From positions 2,585-37,446 of the forward strand of contig CALRCE010000002.1 of the NCBI GenBank assembly GCA_943354505.1: a stretch of 34,862 nt of DNA, read 5' to 3'. This stretch comes from Candidatus Peribacteria bacterium (GTDB taxonomy: Bacteria; Patescibacteriota; Gracilibacteria; UBA1369; 2-02-FULL-48-14). Every line of letters begins with the position of its first letter. Within the stretch, counting starts at the first letter, position 1. The notes under the pieces are model-generated. The model was not told the origin of the DNA and did not search any database. It worked only from the letters and a program-made list of their open reading frames with translations. Both the position numbers and the translations under genes were made by a program. Below, piece after piece: positions 1 to 7,088 of the stretch.

Positions 1-1
1 C

Positions 2-337
2 GTTCCAAAGTCCCTCGCCTCTAAACTCTGTGACTTGCTGCAAATCAAGGAAGAAAAGACCTTCGCCGAACTCAGCAAAAAAGAATTCAACAAAATTCTC
101 GATCTTTTAAAGAATTGCCCCATTCATCTCATCGGCCGTGCCGCCGGAGACGAATTCGTGACCGCCGGGGGAGTGGACACCGACGAAGTGGATCCGCGAA
201 CAATGGAATCCAAACTCTGTCCGGGACTGTACTTTGCCGGTGAGCTCCTCAACATCGATGGATTCACAGGAGGATTCAACTTACAAGCGGCCTGGGCCAC
301 AGGTCACTTAGCCGGAGTCAGCGCGGGCTCAAATTAA
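2..337 (+). CDS. HI0933/BaiN-like flavoprotein (NAD(P)/FAD-dependent oxidoreductase), C-terminal fragment truncated by left edge
   Basis: Frame is open to the window edge (VPKSLASKLCDLLQIK...); C-terminal GLYFAGELLNIDGFTGGFNLQAAWATGHLAG motif typical of HI0933-like flavoproteins. Confidence 0.85.
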   Translation, partial: VPKSLASKLCDLLQIKEEKTFAELSKKEFNKILDLLKNCPIHLIGRAAGDEFVTAGGVDTDEVDPRTMESKLCPGLYFAGELLNIDGFTGGFNLQAAWATGHLAGVSAGSN

Positions 338-918
338 AACTTGAAACCGTAGTGGAGGACGAGACCCAAGACGGGCATGCCCAGCACCGCCATGCTGCTG
401 AGATTTGGGTTTTGAAGTTGGTCTCCCAGTAAGAGCAGAGCCAGCATCAAAACTCCACTGCTCAAAAGCACCCAAGCTGTTTTTTTAGTCGTGGGCATGA
501 GAGCACGATAAGCGACCCAGAATCCTAAAAAGCTTGAGACACAACCAAACACAAGGCCGGTGGATTCATAGCCTTCCAGTCCAGCCCAATCAAAATAAAC
601 CATACCGTTTCCACCCAAAGTCGCTCCCACCACAACACCCAAAATAGACATGAAAGCAGTGAACAAGAAAAGGACCAAGGAGGTGAGCAAGGCTTTGTTC
701 AAGCCCTCCATTTTGGACCACCCTTTTTCGAGCAAGAATCCTAGAACAACCCCAGCAAGAAAGCTCAGTCCCAAAACATTATTTGGTACACCCACACTAA
801 AATAACCCAACTTCTCCCCAAAAATCATGGTGAAGAAACTCACTAAAAAACCGTAAGATAAAGCAAAGACAGAGCAAGCCAGCCAGCGACATTTTTCTTG
901 TTTTTTTGCAAAGAGCAT
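334..918 (-). CDS. polytopic membrane protein, unknown function
   Basis: About 6 hydrophobic segments; ATG at 918 preferred over GTG at 939; 3' end overlaps the upstream gene by 4 bp. Confidence 0.65.
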   Translation of the reverse strand: MLFAKKQEKCRWLACSVFALSYGFLVSFFTMIFGEKLGYFSVGVPNNVLGLSFLAGVVLGFLLEKGWSKMEGLNKALLTSLVLFLFTAFMSILGVVVGATLGGNGMVYFDWAGLEGYESTGLVFGCVSSFLGFWVAYRALMPTTKKTAWVLLSSGVLMLALLLLGDQLQNPNLSSMAVLGMPVLGLVLHYGFKF

Positions 919-933
919 AGAGTGGTTTATAAT
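906..933 (+). promoter_or_regulatory. predicted promoter of msrB: TTGCAA-N16-TATAAT
   Basis: -35 TTGCAA 906-911, -10 TATAAT 928-933, ATG at 955. Confidence 0.55.
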
Positions 934-954
934 GGACACGCTTCACTCTACCCC

Positions 955-1350
955 ATGCCACAATTTAATAAAGATGAACTCAAGTCTCGTTTAACGGAGG
1001 AACAATTTCGTGTGACCCAAGAAAAAGGCACCGAAGCCCCCTTTTCGGGAAAGTACAACGAAACCAGCGAAGAAGGAACCTACCACTGCGTCGTTTGTGG
1101 GGAAGAATTATTCAAGTCCGAAACCAAATACAATCCCGGTTGTGGCTGGCCCAGTTTTTGGGCACCTTCCAAAGACAAAGCGGTGGGTGAAAACAAAGAC
1201 GTGTCTCACGGCATGGTGCGCACCGAAGTGGTCTGCAACAATTGTGGGGCTCATTTGGGGCACGTTTTTCCCGATGGTCCCAAAGAGAAAACAGGGCTTC
1301 GTTACTGCATCAATTCGGCTTCCCTCAATTTAAATAAAACCAACTCCTAG
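955..1350 (+). CDS. msrB: peptide-methionine (R)-S-oxide reductase MsrB
   Basis: Two Zn CxxC motifs (CVVCGEE, CNNCGAH), GCGWPSFW, catalytic RYCINSASL. Confidence 0.96.
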   Translation: MPQFNKDELKSRLTEEQFRVTQEKGTEAPFSGKYNETSEEGTYHCVVCGEELFKSETKYNPGCGWPSFWAPSKDKAVGENKDVSHGMVRTEVVCNNCGAHLGHVFPDGPKEKTGLRYCINSASLNLNKTNS

Positions 1351-1351
1351 C

Positions 1352-1837
1352 ATGGAAAAATCTAAAAAAGTGACCAGCCTAAAAGCAAAAATGAATTTAA
1401 AGCGCACGCTTTCAGACCGTTGTGCGGATCGCATCAACTCCACGTTCGGCAGCACGGCCTTCTTCGCTTGTCATGTTTGTTTCTTTGCACTGTGGGTGGC
1501 CATGAACACGGGACTCATTCCGGGGGTTGAAACCTTTGACCCCTATCCCTTCAGTTTTCTCACGATGGTGGTTTCTTTAGAAGCCATTTTTCTCTCTATC
1601 TTCGTGCTCATCAGTCAAAATCGTGAGTCCGATGTGGCCGATTTACGTGAAGAAGTGGATTTGCAGCTCAACATCAAGGCGGAACAAGAAGTCACTCGAA
1701 TCCTCATCATGTTGGATGAGATTCACGACAAGTTGGGCATCACTCCAACAAAAGACGACCGAGAGTTGAAACAAATGAAAAAACGCACCAACTTGGATAA
1801 AATGGAAAAGGAAATCCTAAGAGAAATCAAAGAATAA
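1352..1837 (+). CDS. DUF1003 domain membrane protein
   Basis: FGSTAFFACHVCFFALWVAMN ... DPYPFSFLTMVVSLEAIFLSIFVLISQNR signature. Confidence 0.85.
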   Translation: MEKSKKVTSLKAKMNLKRTLSDRCADRINSTFGSTAFFACHVCFFALWVAMNTGLIPGVETFDPYPFSFLTMVVSLEAIFLSIFVLISQNRESDVADLREEVDLQLNIKAEQEVTRILIMLDEIHDKLGITPTKDDRELKQMKKRTNLDKMEKEILREIKE

Positions 1838-1838
1838 T

Positions 1839-2525
1839 TCATCGGCTCGCCTCGGGTGGAACAAATTGATACCCAAGACAAGGCACCGTTTGGATGAGGA
1901 GTTTTTTAGGATCCGCTTTGATCTTCTTTCGCAGTCGACTGATGTAAACATCGATGGTGTTGGCACACACATAGCTACTCTTGTCCCACACATAATCCAC
2001 GATGCTTTCTCGACTCGTGACACGACCCATGTTTTGCAAAAGCAGTTCGAGGAGAAAGAACTCTTTTTTAGTGAGGAAGCTTTCTTGTTCCTTGTAGCGG
2101 GCCAGTCTTTGACCTCGATCCAAACTGAAGTCACCGACTTGCAAACACTTACCCTGTTCCAACAAAGGACTTTTGAGCAGAAGGTCTTTGATCAAAATCG
2201 GAATGTCATCCACAGACAGCATATCGTCCAAAAAAACAGCTTGTTTTAGAAAACTTTTCAAAGGTTGTTCCGAAAACTGAGACTGAGCTGTTTTGCCTTT
2301 AAAAATCAGCGGAAGTTTAGGGCTGACATTCAAAAGAAAAGGAAAGAGGCTTTTCCATTGTTCGCGATTCAGCAGATCAGGGAAAACCAAGGCATCCGTT
2401 TGAGGTTGCCAGTCCCCAATCAAACTCGAAGGCATACAAAGAAGGCTTTTAATGTTGTGCCGTTTCAAGGCATTTTGCAGCAGAGTATTCTGCAAAAGAT
2501 GTGGGGTGATGATGAGGACATGCAT
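1839..2525 (-). CDS. OmpR/PhoB-type winged-helix regulator with degenerate receiver domain
   Basis: C-terminal LTKKEFFLLELLLQNMGRVTSRESIVDYVWDK...TIDVYISRLRKKI...VPCLGYQF is Trans_reg_C; alternative starts at 2546 or 2570. Confidence 0.82.
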   Translation of the reverse strand: MHVLIITPHLLQNTLLQNALKRHNIKSLLCMPSSLIGDWQPQTDALVFPDLLNREQWKSLFPFLLNVSPKLPLIFKGKTAQSQFSEQPLKSFLKQAVFLDDMLSVDDIPILIKDLLLKSPLLEQGKCLQVGDFSLDRGQRLARYKEQESFLTKKEFFLLELLLQNMGRVTSRESIVDYVWDKSSYVCANTIDVYISRLRKKIKADPKKLLIQTVPCLGYQFVPPEASR

Positions 2526-2726
2526 GGGGTGGGGGTTAAGGGATTCCATTGTAGTGAGCCAAGAAAGCAATCAAAAAAACTCAAATCTATTTCAAGGTTA
2601 AAACGACGTTGTTGGCGCAGCAAAAACACCCGGATAAATCCTAAACTGTCAGCATCGCATGACAACAGCAGAAGCTTTACAATTTGAAGGCGTTCACCCA
2701 AGCTACGGTTGACTCTTACCACTGCC

Positions 2727-3491
2727 ATGGTTGAGAACCTTACAAAGCTCGGTTTTTCCGAAAAGGAGGCCAAGATCTATTTGATTTTGCTCCGAAACGG
2801 ACCTGCTTTAGCGAGCACCCTCGCCGCACGAACAGGCCTCAAGAGGGTTTCTGTTTACAGTATCCTTGATGGGCTCTGTTCACGAGGAGTGGTGAGCTAC
2901 GAGGCAACAGAACTAGGACGACGTTACCTGCCTCACGACCCAGAGTGTCTCCTCTACAGCCTTGAGAGAGAAAAAGCAGAACTTCAAGTCAAATGGGATC
3001 TTGCAAAGGAGTGCGTCAACTCCCTGGCAGAAATCAATATCGTTCAACAACTGGATGCCAGGCGGGTGATTTTTTTAAAAGATCTCACGACAATCCAAGC
3101 CGCTCTATCGGAGCTCTTCGACAAGAACGAAAAACTTTATGGACTGTGTTCGGAAACCCTGAGCCAAGATGAAGAGCGGTTTTTAACTCATATATTTTCA
3201 AGCTCACACGCCTTCTTTAAGGAAGGCTTTATTCTCACACCCAAATGCTCCATGCAGTGGCTGAACAAAGCAAAAATCGCCTGCATAGAACATCCTCATC
3301 CTTCCGAAAAAGGACAAATTCTGGTGCAAGGAGCTAAAGTTTTTTTCCTCTGCCAAAGAGAGCAGCTGGAACTCATGCTCATCCGAGACGCATCCTACGC
3401 AAAAACCGTGCTAGAGGTCATGATCAAACCCTACTGCAAAACCTCCGGCGTACTGGCGCTGAGCTCCATCAGCTCCTTTTTAAAAGGATGA
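2727..3491 (+). CDS. TrmB-family transcriptional regulator
   Basis: N-terminal LTKLGFSEKEAKIYLILLRNGPALASTLAARTGLKRVSVYSILDGLCSRGVV winged helix. Confidence 0.85.
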   Translation: MVENLTKLGFSEKEAKIYLILLRNGPALASTLAARTGLKRVSVYSILDGLCSRGVVSYEATELGRRYLPHDPECLLYSLEREKAELQVKWDLAKECVNSLAEINIVQQLDARRVIFLKDLTTIQAALSELFDKNEKLYGLCSETLSQDEERFLTHIFSSSHAFFKEGFILTPKCSMQWLNKAKIACIEHPHPSEKGQILVQGAKVFFLCQREQLELMLIRDASYAKTVLEVMIKPYCKTSGVLALSSISSFLKG

Positions 3492-4096
3492 AAAAAAGTG
3501 AGCTTCCAGGAATGTAAAAAAAACTGTCCTTTGCCTTTGAGTTTGCGTTGGTAGTTGTTGTTGAAAATTCGATCTCCATATTCACGATCCAAAACCAAAG
3601 GGTGGCCAATCATGGCCATGTGCTGACGAATTTGATGTTTTCGGCCGGTTTCAATGCGCACCGAAAGCAAGGAGATGTTCGCCATTTTTTTGAGCACGGT
3701 GTAATGGGTGAGGGCAGGAACTTTTTTGTCCACACTGCGCGCCTGCAAAGGAATGCGCACAGTGCCTTCATTCTGTTTGGGAATCCATTTCACCAAAGCC
3801 AGATACTCTTTTTTGGTGCGCGGATCTTTGAAAATAGCCTCTAGAGCCTCTCGATCTCTGGGGTATTTGCCAAAAAGCAAAATCCCGGAAGTGGGCTGAT
3901 CCAAACGGTGCAAAGCATAGGGTTTAAAATCTTTCTTCCCGTTCAAAGCCCACAGTCGAACAAAACCCTGCAAAGTCTTGGACTCAGGGATACGATCCGC
4001 AGGAACGGTCGCCATTTCAGCGGGTTTCTCAAAAGCCAAAAGGTGCTCGTCCTCATAAAGCAAAACAGGATCGGGTATTTTTTTTACCTTTTTCAT
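3431..4096 (-). CDS. RluA-family RNA pseudouridine synthase
   Basis: ALHRLDQPTSGILLFGK catalytic motif; ETGRKHQIRQHMAMIGHPLVLDREYG. Confidence 0.93.
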   Translation of the reverse strand: MKKVKKIPDPVLLYEDEHLLAFEKPAEMATVPADRIPESKTLQGFVRLWALNGKKDFKPYALHRLDQPTSGILLFGKYPRDREALEAIFKDPRTKKEYLALVKWIPKQNEGTVRIPLQARSVDKKVPALTHYTVLKKMANISLLSVRIETGRKHQIRQHMAMIGHPLVLDREYGDRIFNNNYQRKLKGKGQFFLHSWKLTFFHPFKKELMELSASTPEVLQ

Positions 4097-4656
4097 TTGC
4101 CACTGAGTTGCTGTTCCACGGGAACCCCATTGATCAAAACAGTCACCGTGAGGGGACTGTTCAGTCCAACGTTGTTTTTTGCCGTTTCTTTGATCTGTTC
4201 CACAATGCGCGGATCGTCACAAACTCCTCCAGAAGAAAGAGTTCCCGACAACTTCACTTCCAACTGGTCATCTTCTAGATGAACGGAATCGACGATGAGT
4301 TCCGCCGCATCCAAAGCCGTGTACAAGCCAGATTCACCGTAGGTCGAATCCTTGATGGCAAACAGAGCTTCAAGTGCCTTTTGAACCTTTGCTTCAGCCG
4401 TTAAAGGCCCCGCAACAGTTTCTGTCACAAAAATGAGAGAGTCTCCACACCCAACAAGTGGGCCGTTCTCACCATTGTCTTCCAAGGCGATCAGGCCCAT
4501 TTGCAAAGTTAAATTTTCAGGAGTCTCTGGGCTAGAAGTTGCGTCGTCTCCCTCATCCACTTCTGTGCCCGGACGGTCTTCAACCGGAGGCTTGACGGGG
4601 TGCGCACATCCCGTCACCAAAACAGACAGAAGAAAGAGAGAAAGAAAGGATCGCAT
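4093..4656 (-). CDS. lipoprotein with GerMN-like domain
   Basis: Lipobox LSVLVTGC near N-terminus; GerMN-like ALEALF...TALDAAELIVDSVHLEDDQLEVKLSGTLSSGGVCDDPRIVEQIKETA. Confidence 0.75.
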   Translation of the reverse strand: MRSFLSLFLLSVLVTGCAHPVKPPVEDRPGTEVDEGDDATSSPETPENLTLQMGLIALEDNGENGPLVGCGDSLIFVTETVAGPLTAEAKVQKALEALFAIKDSTYGESGLYTALDAAELIVDSVHLEDDQLEVKLSGTLSSGGVCDDPRIVEQIKETAKNNVGLNSPLTVTVLINGVPVEQQLSGK

Positions 4657-4952
4657 TATTTTCGTTTAGAAGTTTTCTTAGCTGTTTTTTTAGGAGCAAC
4701 TTTCGGAGCAGGCATATCGCAGGAACATTCCATACTGCCGCAGTCTCCACAACCCGATTCACAGGAACCCATGTCGCAAGACATTGCTCCGCCACAACTC
4801 AGCATCCATTTGAGTCCACTCACAACGAGAATGCTTGGCCAGAGGTAGTCCCAAGTTTCCATGGGAACAAATTCAAAACGTTGCAGAAGCACAACGGCTC
4901 CAACAACAAAGGCTACGAGACCGAACCAAAGACGATCATCTTTTGAGGACAT
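4656..4952 (-). CDS. small membrane protein with cysteine cluster and Lys-rich tail
   Basis: Two TM segments then CGGAMSCDMGSCESGCGDCGSMECSC, then KKTAKKTSKRK; alternative start 4961. Confidence 0.7.
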   Translation of the reverse strand: MSSKDDRLWFGLVAFVVGAVVLLQRFEFVPMETWDYLWPSILVVSGLKWMLSCGGAMSCDMGSCESGCGDCGSMECSCDMPAPKVAPKKTAKKTSKRK

Positions 4953-4989
4953 GGCACACATAGGGGGCGTGGTTAGATGTTACGAGTTC

Positions 4990-5017
4990 ATTATGCCTCT
5001 AATAATTTCTTTTGCAA
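4990..5017 (-). promoter_or_regulatory. predicted promoter of Cys-rich/GerMN/rluA-like operon: TTGCAA-N16-CATAAT
   Basis: -10 complement 4990-4995, -35 TTGCAA 5012-5017. Confidence 0.45.
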
Positions 5018-5021
5018 GCAC

Positions 5022-5050
5022 GTGACAGCAATCTAGATCTATGCTACAAT
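5022..5050 (+). promoter_or_regulatory. predicted promoter of DUF3467 gene: GTGACA-N17-TACAAT
   Basis: -35 5022-5027, -10 5045-5050, ATG 5083. Confidence 0.5.
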
Positions 5051-5082
5051 TAAGAGAAATAAACCTATAACCAAACGCCCTT

Positions 5083-5547
5083 ATGGCAGACGATACAACA
5101 AATCCTCAAGCTGGACAGCAAGGAGGACAGCCACCCCTTCAGGTTAAAGTTCCAGATGAGGTACAAAAAGGAGTCTACAGCAATGCCGTATCTGTGAACG
5201 TGAACTCCAACGAAGTGGTTCTCGATTTTGGATATCTTTTGCCAAACACTCCCGCTCCCGTCATTGAAGTGGTCAGCCGTGTGAATATGAATCAACGCAC
5301 CGCGGAATCCTTCCTCAATGTGCTTGCCGGTGCCATCGACGACTTCAAAAAGAAACAAGCCGCTCAACAACAAGCCCCTGCTCCAATGGGCCCAGCACCC
5401 ATGCCTCAGCAGCCTATGGGACCAGCGCCAATGGGAGGAATGCCTCAACAACCAATGGGCCCAGCTCCTATGGGACCAATGGGACCCGCACCGATGCCTG
5501 GAGCTCCAATGGGCCCAGCACCCATGCCTTACCCAACGAACGCCTAG
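5083..5547 (+). CDS. DUF3467-like protein with Pro/Met/Gly-rich C-terminal tail
   Basis: YSNAVSVNVNSNEVVLDFGYLLP...NQRTAESFLNVLAGAIDDFKKK resembles DUF3467; APMGPAPMPQQPMGPAP repeats. Confidence 0.75.
   Translation: MADDTTNPQAGQQGGQPPLQVKVPDEVQKGVYSNAVSVNVNSNEVVLDFGYLLPNTPAPVIEVVSRVNMNQRTAESFLNVLAGAIDDFKKKQAAQQQAPAPMGPAPMPQQPMGPAPMGGMPQQPMGPAPMGPMGPAPMPGAPMGPAPMPYPTNA
5380..5535 (+). repeat. imperfect tandem repeat encoding (A)PMGPAPM units
   Basis: 27-nt exact copies GCTCCAATGGGCCCAGCACCCATGCCT at 5380-5406 and 5503-5529, degenerate copies between. Confidence 0.85.
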
Positions 5548-5549
5548 CC

Positions 5550-5578
5550 CTGTAAACAGGACAACGACCTGTTTACAG
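5550..5578. terminator. hairpin after DUF3467 gene (perfect 11-bp stem, 7-nt loop)
   Basis: CTGTAAACAGG-ACAACGA-CCTGTTTACAG; weak U-tract follows. Confidence 0.55.
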
Positions 5579-5597
5579 TCTGTTCCCGCCCTCTTCC

Positions 5598-5626
5598 TTG
5601 ATTAAAGAGCTTAAGTCTCCTAAACT
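5598..5626 (+). promoter_or_regulatory. predicted glyS promoter: TTGATT-N17-TAAACT
   Basis: -35 5598-5603, -10 5621-5626, ATG 5649. Confidence 0.4.
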
Positions 5627-5646
5627 AGCGAGCACTTAAGCTCTTT
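5604..5646. promoter_or_regulatory. perfect 13-bp inverted repeat spanning glyS -10 region and leader
   Basis: AAAGAGCTTAAGT (5604-5616) / ACTTAAGCTCTTT (5634-5646); T-run continues to 5648. Confidence 0.8.
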
Positions 5647-5648
5647 TT

Positions 5649-7010
5649 ATGTCCAATTTGATGGAAGATGTCATGTCCCTCTGCAAACGCCGTGCTTTTG
5701 TGTACCCCGGCAGTGAAATTTACGGTGGATTGGCCAACACCTGGGATTACGGGCCCTACGGTTCCCAGCTCAAAAAGAACATTCTGGATTTTTGGTGGAA
5801 AACCTTTGTCCAGGATCGTGACGACATGATGGGACTCGACAGCGCCATTTTGATGAATCCTCGCGTGTGGGAAGCCTCAGGACACGTGTCCAACTTCTCC
5901 GATCCGCTCATGGACTGCAAGAGCTGCCAAGAACGTGTACGCGGAGACAAAATCCTCGAAGAACACCTCAAAACCACCATCGCCGGACTCTCCAACGCAG
6001 AGATCTACAACAAGATGATGGAAGAGAAAATTCCTTGCCCAAAATGCAAGAAGGTCAACTGGACGGAACCCCGTTCCTTCAACCTCATGTTCAAGACCTA
6101 CCAGGGAGTGATCGAAGACACGGCCGCTCAAGTCTACCTTCGTCCCGAAACCGCTCAAGGAATCTTTGTGAACTTTAAAAACATTCTCGATTCCACTCGC
6201 AGTCGCCTTCCATTTGGAGTCGGGCAATACGGAAAATCCTTCCGTAACGAAATCACACCGGGAAACTTCATTTTCCGCACCCGTGAATTTGAACAGATGG
6301 AAATCGAGTACTTTGTTCGTCCTGAAGAAGCCGAAAAATACTTCGATCAATGGGTGGAGGACTACAAAGCCTTCTTCAAAGCCTTGAACATTCCCGAAGA
6401 TAAATTGCGTCTTCGCTACCACGAGAGGGATGAACTTTCTCACTACTCCAGCAAAACGGTCGATTTTGAATACGAGTTCCCCTTTGGTTGGGGAGAATTG
6501 ATGGGAATTGCTCACCGCGGCTCTTTTGACCTCGATCAACACATGAAGTTCTCAGGAGAAAAATTGCAATACCGCGACCCGCAAAGCAACGAAGTGCTCA
6601 CGCCTCACGTTGTGGAACCAGCGTTGGGTCTCACTCGTGCCTTTCTCATTGTTTTGCTCAGCGCCTACGAAGAACAGACGCTCGAAAACGGTGAAACGCG
6701 CACCGTATTGCACTTCGCGCCCCAAATCGCTCCGGTTCAAGTGGCGGTATTCCCTCTGCAAAAACAACAGTCTGAACCCGCAACCCAGCTTTACCGTGAC
6801 CTCAAAAAGCACTTCCGTGCGGAATACGACGAAAGCGGGGCCATCGGTAAACGCTACCGCCGCCAAGACGAAATCGGAACACCCTTCTGTGTGACCTACG
6901 ACTTCGACTCCGAAGCCGACGGCTGCGTCACCGTTCGCGAGCGCGATTCGATGAAACAAGAACGCATGAAGATAGAAGAGCTGAGGGCTTACCTAAACGA
7001 ACGCCTCTAA
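5649..7010 (+). CDS. glyS: glycyl-tRNA synthetase (single-chain class II)
   Basis: SLCKRRAFVYPGSEIYGGLANTWDYGPYG; LRPETAQGIFVNFKNI; GQYGKSFRNEITPGNFIFRTREFEQMEIEYF; GELMGIAHRGSFDL. Confidence 0.97.
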   Translation: MSNLMEDVMSLCKRRAFVYPGSEIYGGLANTWDYGPYGSQLKKNILDFWWKTFVQDRDDMMGLDSAILMNPRVWEASGHVSNFSDPLMDCKSCQERVRGDKILEEHLKTTIAGLSNAEIYNKMMEEKIPCPKCKKVNWTEPRSFNLMFKTYQGVIEDTAAQVYLRPETAQGIFVNFKNILDSTRSRLPFGVGQYGKSFRNEITPGNFIFRTREFEQMEIEYFVRPEEAEKYFDQWVEDYKAFFKALNIPEDKLRLRYHERDELSHYSSKTVDFEYEFPFGWGELMGIAHRGSFDLDQHMKFSGEKLQYRDPQSNEVLTPHVVEPALGLTRAFLIVLLSAYEEQTLENGETRTVLHFAPQIAPVQVAVFPLQKQQSEPATQLYRDLKKHFRAEYDESGAIGKRYRRQDEIGTPFCVTYDFDSEADGCVTVRERDSMKQERMKIEELRAYLNERL

Positions 7011-7033
7011 GCCAATCCCAACAATTCACAGAG

Positions 7034-7060
7034 AACCCCTTCCAAAAGAGGGGGTTTTTT
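7034..7060 (+). terminator. Rho-independent terminator of glyS
   Basis: AACCCCTT-ccaaaag-AGGGGGTT followed by T-run. Confidence 0.8.
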
Positions 7061-7062
7061 GC

Positions 7063-7068
7063 TATAAT
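7063..7068 (+). promoter_or_regulatory. predicted -10 box (TATAAT) of the VirD4-like gene
   Basis: GCTATAATAA just after terminator, ATG 7089; weak -35 TTCCAA 7040-7045. Confidence 0.5.
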
Positions 7069-7088
7069 AATAAGATTAAATTCAACGT

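Noticed and set aside
5550-5648. T-box riboswitch upstream of glyS
   Set aside because: No AGGGTGGNACCGCG-like antiterminator sequence and leader too short for Stem I/specifier; only inverted repeats are supported
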